The notes below the pieces were generated by a model. That model had not been told where the DNA came from and searched no databases. It saw nothing but the letters and a program-made list of their open reading frames with translations. From NCBI GenBank assembly GCA_000156115.1, contig DS995276.1, forward strand, positions 62,001 to 126,000: a stretch of 64,000 nt of DNA, written 5' to 3'. Of this stretch, positions 38,050 through 48,889 are shown in pieces. Made by a program: the position numbers and the translations under genes. Each line of letters begins with the position of its first letter. Within the stretch, counting starts at the first letter, position 1. Source of the DNA: Rhodobacteraceae bacterium HTCC2083. GTDB lineage: Bacteria; Pseudomonadota; Alphaproteobacteria; Rhodobacterales; Rhodobacteraceae.

Positions 38050-38337
38050 ATGTTGTTTACCCCACTCCACGACCGCGTTTTGGTTCGTCTCATTGAAAGT
38101 GACGAAAAGACATCAGGCGGTCTGATTATCCCCGATACTGCCAAGGAAAAACCACAAGAAGGCGAAGTGGTATCTGTTGGTGCAGGTGCAAAGGACGAAG
38201 CTGGCGCACGTATCGCCATGGACGTCAAAGCTGGCGACAAGATTTTGTTCGGCAAATGGTCCGGAACGGAGATCAAGATCGATGGCGAAGAACTGATGAT
38301 CATGAAGGAGAGCGACATTCTCGGCATTATGGCCTGA
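38050..38337 (+). CDS. groES: Co-chaperonin GroES
   Basis: 95-aa Gro[21 protein letters not shown] mobile-loop region, [18 protein letters not shown] and the YG-less [16 protein letters not shown] end. Caps GroEL. ATG at 38050 follows AAAGG. Under the CIRCE element and 44 bp from groEL. Island copy, probably additional to a chromosomal one. Confidence 0.96.
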   Translation: MLFTPLHDRVLVRLIESDEKTSGGLIIPDTAKEKPQEGEVVSVGAGAKDEAGARIAMDVKAGDKILFGKWSGTEIKIDGEELMIMKESDILGIMA

Positions 38338-38360
38338 ACGACGCTGCAAATTTCACATAA

Positions 38361-40016
<1,656 letters not shown>

Positions 40017-40028
40017 ATTGCGACCTAC

Positions 40029-40066
40029 TGGCCCGCAGGCAAATGCTTGTGGGCCAACCATGTTTT
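40029..40066 (+). terminator. Terminator of groESL
   Basis: TGGCCCGCAGGC paired with GCTTGTGGGCCA (G-T pairs allowed), then ACCATGTTTTT. 13 bp after the groEL stop. Confidence 0.7.
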
Positions 40067-40089
40067 TCAATGCTCTCGCGATTTTGAAG

Positions 40090-40365
40090 TCAATCCTGCT
40101 CAGGAACAGACCCAAGTCTCACTAAAAATGTAGGGTCTCCGACTTCGCCGCTACTGCTGTCTTCTATCACCATATAGGCGTCAACACCGACGCAACTTTC
40201 CGCGCGAAATTCCCGTTCTGCCCGCTCTTGAGCTTCATGAGGCGTTGAATATTGTAGTTGCTTGTCGATTTGAAGGTTGCCTTGCTGCCCGCGCGCAGTC
40301 GTCTTGGCAATGTATGTCTGGCAGACATAGTGAACCTTTGTGCCAGTCTCTTTTGTTTCGCTCAT
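40090..40365 (-). CDS. Unknown small protein, copy 1 (paired with oxygenase)
   Basis: 91 aa, soluble. Pattern: HYVCQTYI, IDKQLQYSTPHEAQERAE, VDAYMVIEDSSSGEVGDPTFLVRLG. Closely paralogous to the 46621-46902 protein, whose neighbour is the second 2OG oxygenase. GGAAG 6 bp before ATG 40365. No family known to me. Codon and strand arrangement suggest separate transcription from groESL. Confidence 0.75.
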   Translation of the reverse strand: MSETKETGTKVHYVCQTYIAKTTARGQQGNLQIDKQLQYSTPHEAQERAEREFRAESCVGVDAYMVIEDSSSGEVGDPTFLVRLGSVPEQD

Positions 40366-40484
40366 CGGGGCTTCCAAATCTAAATCAAAGGCGTTTCGAG
40401 ACACTTCACGGACGTCGCCCGCGCCGAGGCGCACAACTGCTCTAAGTTGAATATCTCAGGCGGACGAAATCCGTTACCACTTGG

Positions 40485-40622
40485 TTACTTTACCTTTTTA
40501 CCGCCAATTGCGAGTGCGGGTTTTCCATCCAGCGAGTTGGCCGTCGCGGAAACCTTTGCCTTCTCTTGCTTAGGTTTTTTGGCTTCTTTGTTGCCACGCT
40601 TACTGTTGTTGCCTTTGGCCAT
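40485..40622 (-). CDS. 45-aa lysine-rich small protein
   Basis: Very basic small protein starting MAKGNNSKRGNKEAKKPKQ and ending in AIGGKKVK. AGGA lies 6 bp before the ATG. Similar short Lys-rich proteins starting MAKG..NREAKKPK are widespread in alphaproteobacteria, so it is probably a real gene. Function unknown; nucleic-acid binding is possible. Confidence 0.7.
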   Translation of the reverse strand: MAKGNNSKRGNKEAKKPKQEKAKVSATANSLDGKPALAIGGKKVK

Positions 40623-40722
40623 AAGAGGTCCTTTCAAATGCAGCGATCCTGTGCCGGGATGGCAAGGGCATCACTGCGCTGTACACCGCGCGCCAAATTT
40701 GTGGCCCACGGCAGTAGATGCA

Positions 40723-41550
40723 TCAGACGTGCGTCTGAATGGGCGCTTCTTCCGCAGCCTCGTCCAGCACCTTTTGCTGGTCACGGGATATGGTTGTGAC
40801 TGGGCTGCTAAACATCGCATTTGCAGCGGCAAAATCTATGGCTGTGTCGATCTCAGTCCAGTCCAGACCGCTGATATCAAGAGCATGGAACTGCGTATCT
40901 TGGTCGACCAGTTGCGCGTAAGCCGCCTCGTAATACGCCTGAAGGTTTCCACGGCTCTCCATCATTTCTGAAAGCTCTGTGAATAACAGTGCGCCCGTTC
41001 CGGCGCTGATCTTTTCAATGCCGATGGATTCGCCCAAAGCCAGTTTGGGATCGACGGACTTGCCAACTTCAATGACCTGCATCTGATCGTTTGCGATGAC
41101 CTTAACCTCCTCGTCCTCAAGCGCGATGTTGCGGTCGATACACAAGACGTTTGCGTGGTCGCTGTCCAAAAGCTGGCGCAGAATTTTGACATCAAACACG
41201 ACGTCCGCGTCGAATTTCACAAACTCAGCTGTGCCAATCGCTTCAGAGGCCAGCATCAGGGAGTAGCCTGTGTTCGTCTCGCGGTACCGGTCGTTGATCA
41301 CATAGGTGACACGGATGCCGCGAAACGTCTTCTCTACAAATTTCTGTATCTCGTCGGCCCTGTGCCCCAGCACGAGAATAAATTGTGACATTCCGCAGCT
41401 CAGGCAATTGCGGATCATGCGTTCAAGGATGATAGACCCGCCAACAGTCAGTAGGCTTTTTGGACAATTGTCGGTCAGGGGACTGAGGCGCGAGCCAATG
41501 CCAGCGGCCAGAATGACGGCAACCGGTGCACGGTGTTTTTCGTTTTTCAT
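40723..41550 (-). CDS. LicC/PntC-like cytidylyltransferase
   Basis: 275-aa nucleotidyltransferase. Signature VILAAGIGSRLSPLTDNCPKSLL at the start (nucleotide loop and Lys), metal Asp in FVKFDADVVF, and the YYEAAYAQLV..ALDISGLDWTEIDTAIDF end typical of phosphocholine (LicC) and 2-aminoethylphosphonate (PntC) cytidylyltransferases. It should make a CMP-activated headgroup. Last of a three-gene operon with a CDP-alcohol transferase and an AEP-transaminase-like enzyme, which favours AEP over choline (inference). Confidence 0.85.
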   Translation of the reverse strand: MKNEKHRAPVAVILAAGIGSRLSPLTDNCPKSLLTVGGSIILERMIRNCLSCGMSQFILVLGHRADEIQKFVEKTFRGIRVTYVINDRYRETNTGYSLMLASEAIGTAEFVKFDADVVFDVKILRQLLDSDHANVLCIDRNIALEDEEVKVIANDQMQVIEVGKSVDPKLALGESIGIEKISAGTGALLFTELSEMMESRGNLQAYYEAAYAQLVDQDTQFHALDISGLDWTEIDTAIDFAAANAMFSSPVTTISRDQQKVLDEAAEEAPIQTHV

Positions 41551-41586
41551 AATACTTGAATCCTAAATGAGCCGCATTGAAACAGG

Positions 41587-42354
41587 CTATTTTTGAGTTG
41601 GAACCTTCAGATTTTCGTCGATGTTTTTCCCGCGAAGCCACGATTTGTAGAGGCCCCAGAACACTTGGCTGGCCGCAAACACCCAAAGCATAGGTATGAG
41701 TTGATCAAGGATGAGTGCCGCAGAGAGCATGAAGATGAAGACGCCTTCATCAAAGGCGAGCACCTTGCTTTGTTCACGCCCGAACCACGCCAGATTTGCC
41801 TTCAAGCCAAACCCGAGACCTGCGGTGGTCTGTACCTGTTTCATTTGCGCGATCTGAGCGGGGTAATCTGGGTTACGTCCCGTTTCGATCTCTAACGCCA
41901 CATATTTCGCGTAGCCGCGCAATCCGTAGAACGCGATACCGAGTAGCGACAGAAAAACCGGCGTGACGCTATTTGTCTGCGCAAATGCAGCAAAGCCTGC
42001 CGCCCCGAACCACAACGTGACCTGCACTTGATCCGTGATACGGTCGTAATAGCTGCCAACGGGGGACGAAACCTTTCTATAGCGTGCCATCTGACCGTCC
42101 ATGCAATCCAGAACATGGCTGATATGGATCAGGATGGCCGCTGCAATGAAACACGCAGTCCCCCCGATCAGAATTGCAAACGTTGCCACGATAGCCACAA
42201 GGAACGAAGCCGCTGTGATCCGGTTGGGTGTGATCCAAGGGATGTCGACAGCGCCATAATTGGCGACGATAGCCAGCGGTGCCGTGACAAAGGACGACCA
42301 CCATTCGTCATCTTGGGTCTTGGTTGCCCAGAGTCGTTTCAGCTTATCGTTCAT
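41587..42354 (-). CDS. CDP-alcohol phosphotransferase
   Basis: 255-aa membrane enzyme. The CDP-alcohol motif DG-x2-AR-x8-G-x3-D-x3-D appears as DCMDGQMARYRKVSSPVGSY, then YDRITDQ. Several membrane segments follow (about 40-75, 110-140, 195-235). It would transfer a CMP-linked headgroup phosphate or phosphonate to an acceptor lipid or glycan. Overlaps the aminotransferase gene by 4 bp. Confidence 0.85.
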   Translation of the reverse strand: MNDKLKRLWATKTQDDEWWSSFVTAPLAIVANYGAVDIPWITPNRITAASFLVAIVATFAILIGGTACFIAAAILIHISHVLDCMDGQMARYRKVSSPVGSYYDRITDQVQVTLWFGAAGFAAFAQTNSVTPVFLSLLGIAFYGLRGYAKYVALEIETGRNPDYPAQIAQMKQVQTTAGLGFGLKANLAWFGREQSKVLAFDEGVFIFMLSAALILDQLIPMLWVFAASQVFWGLYKSWLRGKNIDENLKVPTQK

Positions 42355-43559
42355 GACACCACCCGCACATGTGCGGGCACAGGCGACACGGCGGGGAGCG
42401 TTTGCTTTGTTCTGACCGGATTAACAAGGTCTGCCGCATCTGCCTGAAGCGTCAGCAACACGTCCTTGAGGGTGGACAGGAAATACCGGATGTCTTCATC
42501 CGAGAGCTCCCCGATATTACCGACCTGAAAAACCTTACCTGCAAAGCATCCCTTTCCTTCATAGATGATGATGGACTTTTCACGTAGACGCGCACGCAGA
42601 TCATGCACTGATACTGATGCCGGAACCTGCACCGTAGTCAGAACCGAACACATATCCGCCTCATCGATCAGGAAGTCGAGATTGAGCCTGCGCATGCCGT
42701 TCCGCAGCAGATCAGCCCGCGCCTTGATGCGAGCATAGCGCTTAAGGACGCCTTCGCGCAGAATGTCCGTTAGCGCTTGATCCAGTGCAAAAAACAACGG
42801 TACGGCGGGTGTATTTGGCGTCTGACTGTGGGTCTTGAGGAATGCGTAGAACGTCGCGAGGTTCAGGTAAGTGGTCTTGGCTGCGTGGTGTTTGAGACGT
42901 TTGAACTGTTTCTTGCGACCCACGACAAAAGACAGCCCCGGATATGAACCCAAGGCCTTGGAGCTGGAACTAGACACAAACGCGATGTTGCACGCCTCCA
43001 TGTCGATCACCTCTGCGCCGACCGAACTGACACCGTCAACAACAAATAGCGCGCCACTGGCCTTGGCCAAAGCACCGACCTGGGCTAGCGGGTTGAGCAT
43101 GCCGGAACACGTCTCATGGTGGACCATGGCCACCACATCAATCTTGTTTGCCAGCAGATAGGCCGCGATTTGTGCAACATCAAATGGCACGCCCCACGGC
43201 ATTTCGATCAGGTGGGTCTGTTTATTGTGGATCAACGATGTTTTGTGCAACCGTCCGCCAAATTCACCATTGGACAGAATCAGAATGGCACCATTGCCCA
43301 CGACGGATGACAAGATCGCCTCGTTGGCCGCCGTGCCGGAACCTGTGATCACCACTGCGCGATAGCGTTCCCGTTTCCTGATCTGAAAAAGCGAAATCAG
43401 TTTGTGCTCGATGCCCTCAAGAAGGTCATCGAAATCGGTTTCCCGATGACAGATATCCTCTTTGCAGATCGCAGCGCGCAGGGTCTCGGCCACATTTACA
43501 GGGCCGGGTGTGAACAGCAGGTATTTTTCCAAAATCAGGTCATGCTCCAACAACATCAT
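42351..43559 (-). CDS. AEP transaminase-like class V aminotransferase
   Basis: 402-aa PLP enzyme. KYLLFTPGPVNV start, ITGSGTAANEAIL, VVDGVSSVGAEVIDM and PLP Lys in SSSSKALGSYPG are typical of PhnW and serine/alanine-glyoxylate aminotransferases; the TPGPVN..CHRE pattern favours PhnW. AEP transaminase interconverts phosphonoacetaldehyde and AEP. ATG 43559 chosen: the longer frame to 43679 has no family match. The C-terminal 30 residues are a Pro/Val-rich extension. Confidence 0.78.
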   Translation of the reverse strand: MMLLEHDLILEKYLLFTPGPVNVAETLRAAICKEDICHRETDFDDLLEGIEHKLISLFQIRKRERYRAVVITGSGTAANEAILSSVVGNGAILILSNGEFGGRLHKTSLIHNKQTHLIEMPWGVPFDVAQIAAYLLANKIDVVAMVHHETCSGMLNPLAQVGALAKASGALFVVDGVSSVGAEVIDMEACNIAFVSSSSSKALGSYPGLSFVVGRKKQFKRLKHHAAKTTYLNLATFYAFLKTHSQTPNTPAVPLFFALDQALTDILREGVLKRYARIKARADLLRNGMRRLNLDFLIDEADMCSVLTTVQVPASVSVHDLRARLREKSIIIYEGKGCFAGKVFQVGNIGELSDEDIRYFLSTLKDVLLTLQADAADLVNPVRTKQTLPAVSPVPAHVRVVS

Positions 43560-43989
43560 AACCCTTTGGTCACCATGTCGGTTTGCCCATGTTGCATCCC
43601 CGTGCGCGAACCGCGCAGGGATATCGAGAGGGCACAAATCGAGTTCAAAAGCGCAGCCCAAAAAGAAGGCCGTTGTCATGTCGTCCTGAAATTGGACGCT
43701 TGCAGCAATAAATTTGAATGACCCGATCCTGCCAATGGGTAAGGATCAAGCGTGCTTCGGGTGCCGTTTATCAGCATCTTTGCAATTGTGTCGTAGGGTC
43801 GAACAAAAACGACAGTCGATCAGATTATCTTGAGGCTGGAAAATCCAGCATCAGGTCAGACAACTTCATTTATCGAGACTGTTCGAAAAGACCCGCAGCA
43901 CTTGATTATTTTGCATGCGGTGATGAAGCCTTAGGGCCAAAGCCTGATGATAGCAACAATTAGATTGGCACATCAGAGTCCTGCGATCA

Positions 43990-45243
43990 CTAAGGACCAC
44001 CCTCTAGCACGGGCTGTTCAAACGTCGATATGGCTACCGGCTTTAGTCGCGCGTCACCCAGTCTAGGGTGTAAGCGTCCGGCAATGCCCCAAGCCAGCAA
44101 GCTTGCGATCCCCGCAGCTGCGAAGATGCCTGAAATCGGGGCGGTCAACAGGATCAGCCATGCGACACCTGGCGTTAGTATCCCTGATACATCGCGATAT
44201 GATGAATACACGGCCGACATCTCAGTGCGCTCAGATGGTTTGACCGCCATCAAGAATGGCAGCCCGGCACAAATATCCAACAGGATCAGGAAAAAACTCC
44301 CGGCAAAGAGCAACGCAATCGTCGCCGTTGGGGCAGCGGCTGCGATACTGGCGGACGTGAACAATATTGCGCAGGCGGCAAACCCTGTTTGAACCGAATA
44401 GCGCACTGACCGTTTCTGCATCCATCGCAGCATTATCGGTGACAAGAAAAGCGCAGCGTTCGTTACCGACAACAGTATCCCACCTAGGCTATCTCCTAAG
44501 CCATTTTCGACTGCGAATATCGGCAAATAGACGACGTAAGCCCACCAGCCGCAGGAGCGGATAACAGCAAATAGCCAACCCGCAATCAAGCGTGGTTGCT
44601 GAAAAAAGCGCCCAAGGTAAGCCACCGGGTTCGTTGGTTCACGTTTGCTACGCGTGATCAGCTTACCGTTGCCCATCCGCAAATAAAGGAACACGCCTAA
44701 CATAAGCATTGCTGACGTGCCTGAGATCAAAAAGGGTGCGGGTTTCCACCATCCCCACAAGACGACGCCGAGCACAGGTCCAACAGTCCATCCCAAAGCA
44801 GAATAGAACATTCGGAGTGTTTCGCATTTCCCCAACTCAACCCGAGAGATGTAATCTAGGACATAGGCATTGAAGCAAACAAAGGTTGTTACCGTTGCCA
44901 ACGAACTCAAGACTAGAGCGAGAATGATCATCTCTGGCGTGCCAATAACTGCCAAGAATGCACCAACAACAAAACCCGACGCACCGATGCTATACATCCA
45001 GCGCCTTGGGATCTTCCGGCTCAAAAAGGGAACTAAAAGACCCGTTAGTAGCGAAATGAATCCAATCGAAAAGTATATTGAACTGATCAAAGCGGCATCT
45101 TGAAGAGCATCATACATCGCGATTGGAAACACAGAAATCAAAATGCCACGTGTCACAGCTTCGAACGCGGCAAGCGACGCAAAGCCTCGCACCGACGGTG
45201 CAGGCGAGTGTCGTAGCCATTCTGGTATGCGGCGCTCAAACAT
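43990..45243 (-). CDS. MFS transporter
   Basis: 417-aa inner-membrane protein with about 12 hydrophobic helices and the MFS loop RKIPRRWMYSIGASGF between helices 2 and 3. Substrate not deducible. May export or import something for the neighbouring headgroup cluster, but it is 430 bp away, a stretch that shows no gene. Confidence 0.85.
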   Translation of the reverse strand: MFERRIPEWLRHSPAPSVRGFASLAAFEAVTRGILISVFPIAMYDALQDAALISSIYFSIGFISLLTGLLVPFLSRKIPRRWMYSIGASGFVVGAFLAVIGTPEMIILALVLSSLATVTTFVCFNAYVLDYISRVELGKCETLRMFYSALGWTVGPVLGVVLWGWWKPAPFLISGTSAMLMLGVFLYLRMGNGKLITRSKREPTNPVAYLGRFFQQPRLIAGWLFAVIRSCGWWAYVVYLPIFAVENGLGDSLGGILLSVTNAALFLSPIMLRWMQKRSVRYSVQTGFAACAILFTSASIAAAAPTATIALLFAGSFFLILLDICAGLPFLMAVKPSERTEMSAVYSSYRDVSGILTPGVAWLILLTAPISGIFAAAGIASLLAWGIAGRLHPRLGDARLKPVAISTFEQPVLEGGP

Positions 45244-45499
45244 CTTTTCACCGGCTCTGGATTTCTCAAACGAGTTTGAGACGAATGCTTTTGGCGTCTA
45301 TTCACCCCGCGACACCAACGCCAGTTCGCGACAAAATTTGCGACACCACGAAACCCCGTGCTGCAATACATCTGTTCTGACACCGCGAATTTAAGCTGTC
45401 GGCGAGCCATCGGTTGCAAAGCCCGAAGCTTGAATGTTGATCCCCGGCGCATCGAATGGAAGGTTTGGATTCGACGGGTCTTGCCCCCATAGAATGGCC

Positions 45500-45830
45500 A
45501 GTTTGGTGAAATCCGCTGCGCTGCAAAATGCAGGCTGCTGCACATGCGAGGAAATGCTGCGTCAGCAGTAGCTGCACCAGCAAAAGGCGGGTTTGTCCGC
45601 ATCTTACCAGTTCGTGCACCGCGCAGCGAACGGCGCGATTTCCCGAAGCAGCCACTCGTGTCCGGTGCAGCAAAGGTGTCGAGAGAGCCCACTTTGTGAA
45701 TTTGGGTTTCTCGCTGCATGCGCTCGCAGCGTGGAGAATGCCGCATCAGCGCAAAGCTCGGTGCTGCCGCGCGGCGGGAAAACCAGCCATTCGTGGAGGG
45801 TGCAGCAGGGATCAGAGGTCGAATTCACAC
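45500..45830. repeat. Dispersed noncoding repeat, copy 4
   Basis: Longest copy with copy 5: GAGGAAATGCTGCGTCAGCA, GCGGGTTTGTCCGCAT, TTACCAGTTCGTGC, CGCGCAGCGAACGGCG, CGAGAGAGCCCACTTTGTG, GCGCTCGCAGCGTGGA, GGCGGGAAAACCAGCCATTC. No gene in 45244-45893. Confidence 0.65.
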
Positions 45831-45893
45831 ACTGCGGACTTTGTTGCCGTTCTTTGAAATCGGTTCAACGACTGCAATTGGTTAGGCAGCTGT

Positions 45894-46313
45894 TCATCTG
45901 GAGTGTTCCGGTCCAGCATTCTTGGCTACGCTTTCGAACATGCCAACAATTTCAGTCTGAGGAATGCGCCCGAGTATGCCTTCTGAAATTTCATCCTGCG
46001 TCCATATCAATGACTTCGCAGGATCATGAAGCATCGCCCAATCCTCAAACATGCGGTTGGTAACCTGGCGGCTGACAAGCTTGTTAATCCCGGCATGACG
46101 GTCATCGCGAGAAATACGCATATAAGCGGCACTTACCTGTTCAGAAGGACCTTCGAGCAATTGCAGGTATAGGTCATGTCGACAAACAAGTGCTCCTGTA
46201 ATGCCATCCCGCGTGTTGCACCTTCGCGCATCAATCAAGATACCGCCAAGAATTGCACTATCATAACCGAAGGGTTGTGAAGCATAGATCAGTTGAGTGA
46301 ACTCGGTGATGAT
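45894..46313 (-). CDS. BLUF-domain blue-light sensor (AUC start or lost start)
   Basis: 139-aa BLUF protein with all flavin-contact residues: Tyr in FTQLIYAS, Asn in RRCNTRDGITG, Gln in LYLQLLEG, and Trp/Met in EDWAMLH. The frame has no ATG, GTG or TTG at the family N-terminus. AAGGAG stands 5 bp before ATC-ATC-ACC-GAG, where an ATG would be expected, and an in-frame TAA is 12 bp further up. Either it initiates at the near-cognate AUC, or the start was mutated; a TTG at 46238 would delete the light-sensing beta strand. Confidence 0.75.
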   Translation of the reverse strand: MITEFTQLIYASQPFGYDSAILGGILIDARRCNTRDGITGALVCRHDLYLQLLEGPSEQVSAAYMRISRDDRHAGINKLVSRQVTNRMFEDWAMLHDPAKSLIWTQDEISEGILGRIPQTEIVGMFESVAKNAGPEHSR

Positions 46314-46435
46314 CGTCGCTCCTTATGAGACCATACAATCTGAGGGCCGATCGCAAGCTGGCTGGGTCGTTTCTAGATCACTTAAGCTTAGTGTGCATTG
46401 GGTGAAACGCAAGGTGACAATACTAATGGGATGTA

Positions 46436-46500
46436 CCGGCTGCGGGGCGGGAAAACCGGTCATTTATGCGAACCACAGCGGTGAAGAAACACCCAAAGGT
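46436..46500. repeat. Fragment of the dispersed repeat
   Basis: GGCGGGAAAACCGGTCATTT with flanking CGGTGAAG resembles the end of copies 3-5. The surrounding 46314-46620 has no gene. Confidence 0.4.
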
Positions 46501-46620
46501 CATCTCACCAGATTGAACCTTGGGAAACCGTCAGCCTTTTTTACGAAATTTGCGACGGACTCTTTAATTCATGTAGGATAGTGGCCATTGATCTCTAAAG
46601 TTCTTTCAAGGATTGCCCAA

Positions 46621-46902
46621 ATGTCAGACGATAACGGCGACACGTCAAAAACCCATTACATTTGTCAAACCTATGTCGAAGCCAAGGGGGCAAAGGGCGC
46701 ACCAGCGGGTGTAAAAATTGACAAACAGTTCCAGTATTCAACGGCACAAGAAGCCGAAAGCCGAGCGGAACGTGCGAGCCAATCGCCAGATTGCGCCGGT
46801 GCAGATGCCTATATGATTGTTGAAGATCCAAGTTCGGGCAAGGTAAGTTCTCCGACGTTTCTTGTTCGGATCGGAAATGTGCCCGAATTCGACGACTTTT
46901 AA
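46621..46902 (+). CDS. Unknown small protein, copy 2 (paired with oxygenase)
   Basis: 93 aa, paralogue of the 40090-40365 protein: HYICQTYVEAKGAKG, VKIDKQFQYSTAQEAESRAE, ADAYMIVEDPSSGKVSSPTFLVRIG. ATG 46621 is preferred over an upstream in-frame start. Convergent with the second 2OG oxygenase (31 bp between ends). Confidence 0.75.
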   Translation: MSDDNGDTSKTHYICQTYVEAKGAKGAPAGVKIDKQFQYSTAQEAESRAERASQSPDCAGADAYMIVEDPSSGKVSSPTFLVRIGNVPEFDDF

Positions 46903-46933
46903 CGCGCCAATGCAAAGCAATCCTTAGGGCGCG

Positions 46934-47485
46934 TCATCTGAACGCGGGCCCATGTGCCCAAAGCGTCAAGGAATGGCGCACGCCGTGTTGCACGGGAACC
47001 ACCTGATGAAGCGCAAAGCTGGGGAAGATGCTGACACACCCTTGAGCGCGGCTTGCAGATAAAACCTGAGCCCCTGGCATAACCTCTAGATCGCCACCCT
47101 CATACGAGCTTGGCAAACTAAGCTGTAGTACCAATGTGAGCTTGCGTTTACGTGCCACAGGGCCATCGCCAATATCGGAATGCCAAGCAAAATGGCCGCT
47201 GTCTGAGGCCTTGTAACTTGCGACCTGAGGGCTCTCGGCGAACTCGCGCAGGTCAAAGTCAAATTGGTCGACATTGGATTTTCGGACAATTTCGATCAGG
47301 CGGTCCATGACCCAGCCCAGCCCGTCGATGTCATCCACCCAGACCAGTTTTGCTCTGCGCAAAGACGTGTTCTTCGTCTGGCCAACAAGCATCGCATCTT
47401 TGGACGGGACAGCGGTGATGGCCGCTATGATACGCTCACACTCGCCCGCGCTGAACGCCGCTGACTTGGAGTAGAGTGCCATCAT
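46934..47485 (-). CDS. 2OG-Fe(II) oxygenase, copy 2
   Basis: 183-aa paralogue of the 37010 gene, easily aligned over its full length (LRRAKLVWVDDIDGLGWVMD, WHSDIGDG with HxD, FALHQVVPV distal His, HGVRHSL with the 2OG Arg). ATG 47485 has AAGGTG 6 bp upstream; a GTG three codons earlier is possible. Substrate unknown. Confidence 0.85.
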   Translation of the reverse strand: MMALYSKSAAFSAGECERIIAAITAVPSKDAMLVGQTKNTSLRRAKLVWVDDIDGLGWVMDRLIEIVRKSNVDQFDFDLREFAESPQVASYKASDSGHFAWHSDIGDGPVARKRKLTLVLQLSLPSSYEGGDLEVMPGAQVLSASRAQGCVSIFPSFALHQVVPVQHGVRHSLTLWAHGPAFR

Positions 47486-47556
47486 ATGGGTCACCTTTTA
47501 TGAGACAAATGGGCGAGGGTGGACGCTGAATAGAGGCCGCAAACCGACGGGTCGTC

Positions 47557-47988
47557 TTAGTGTGGTCGATTGCTGGCTTGGGACTGTGCCAGAACCATCT
47601 GTTTTATTTTTGTGGACGATGTGCGTGGGTTGTAACGCACCTGCGCGATCTCTTTGCCCATCTCTTTCAGATAGGCATCAACATCGAGGTTGTGGGAATT
47701 GGTGCCCCAATCTTCGCCAATTACGAAGATATCGGCACCGACAGCTATGCAGCCCGAAACGTATTCTAGCGCGTGATAGGGGCGCACAATGTCGACACAA
47801 CTAAGAGCTTCAAGCATCTCAACCCGTTGTTCTAATGGGACAACCGGAACGTTGGGTTTGTACAGGTTGACGACCTCATCAGAGGCTACTCCGACGGCCA
47901 AGGTATCGCCCAAAGATTTACAGTGTTTCAACAATGCCAGATGGCCAACATGAAGCAGGTCGAACGTGCCAACGGTATAGACGATCAT
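47557..47988 (-). CDS. Glycerol-3-phosphate/alcohol-phosphate cytidylyltransferase
   Basis: 143-aa small cytidylyltransferase of the TagD/GCT type: YTVGTFDLLHVGHLALL with the HxGH motif, and the RTSSTKIKQ motif near the end (RTxxxST). Makes CDP-glycerol or CDP-ethanolamine from CTP. Divergent from the second CDP-alcohol transferase at 48156, which could use its product. Confidence 0.82.
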   Translation of the reverse strand: MIVYTVGTFDLLHVGHLALLKHCKSLGDTLAVGVASDEVVNLYKPNVPVVPLEQRVEMLEALSCVDIVRPYHALEYVSGCIAVGADIFVIGEDWGTNSHNLDVDAYLKEMGKEIAQVRYNPRTSSTKIKQMVLAQSQASNRPH

Positions 47989-48155
47989 TTTTGCTTTGTC
48001 CTTTTGCCCACCCGTCATCGGTGGTAGCACGAGGCATCTGAATGCGCGTGTGCGTGAATTTTGTTCAGTTGTTTCAAATGCACTCAGAATGGAAAGCAGA
48101 GATTGCCTGTCAAATGTTGACTAGGTGTGAGGTCTGTTAACTCAAAGGATGTCTC

Positions 48156-48809
48156 ATGACAATCGAAAACGCTGCCGCGCCGAACCCACCGATCCTATCC
48201 TATATCAAAGATCTGCCCAATATTTGCTCGCTTGCGGGCTTGGGGTGTTCGCTGTTGGCGATCTATTTTTTGATCATTGGGCTGTACCCGGCAGCGATGA
48301 TCGGCATGATCTGGGCCGTGGGATTTGATTGGGCCGATGGATTGATTGCACGAAAAATGAAAGGCCGCACGGGGGATGATCGGGCCTTCGGCGGTACGCT
48401 CGATCTGCTGATCGATATTGTCAGTTACGGCGTGACGCCTGCCATTCTCATCCTGAGTTACGCCGATTTTAGTGCCGTGTTTCTGCCCGTCGTATTCGTG
48501 ACGTTGGTCTTTGGTGCGATCCGCCTGAGCTATTTCAGTACCTTTGGGTTGTCAGGGGATGCTAAATATACCGGGCTCGCCATTGATAACAACAGCATCA
48601 TTCTTGTGTTTGTCGTCATGTTTGCGGGATACTTTGAGCGCCCAACGTTTGCGATCATTCTGGCGGTATGTGGTCTGTGCCTTGCGGGATTGAATGTTTC
48701 CCAGATCAAGACACCAAAACTGTCTGGAAATCCGGTCAATGTGGTCATTCTTGCGATTTATACACTTTGTATGACCCTGTTTTATGGCTGGTCAATGCTG
48801 CAAACGTAG
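48156..48809 (+). CDS. CDP-alcohol phosphatidyltransferase (PssA-like)
   Basis: 217-aa membrane enzyme. Motif DWADGLIARKMKGRTGDDRA, then GGTLDLLIDIVSYG, supplies the metal-binding Asp residues. Resembles phosphatidylserine synthase type II in the position of the motif after one helix pair. With the divergent cytidylyltransferase it may form a second headgroup pathway in the island (inference). Confidence 0.85.
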   Translation: MTIENAAAPNPPILSYIKDLPNICSLAGLGCSLLAIYFLIIGLYPAAMIGMIWAVGFDWADGLIARKMKGRTGDDRAFGGTLDLLIDIVSYGVTPAILILSYADFSAVFLPVVFVTLVFGAIRLSYFSTFGLSGDAKYTGLAIDNNSIILVFVVMFAGYFERPTFAIILAVCGLCLAGLNVSQIKTPKLSGNPVNVVILAIYTLCMTLFYGWSMLQT

Positions 48810-48889
48810 TTTGAAAGTACTTAGGCCGAAGCAACCATTGGCACAGCAGCAGAGAAAAGGTGCTTCGAATTTCCCGTCTGATCTCGAAT

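Noticed and set aside
43718-43963. 81-aa frame between the aminotransferase and MFS genes
   Set aside because: No ribosome site, no family resemblance, atypical composition.
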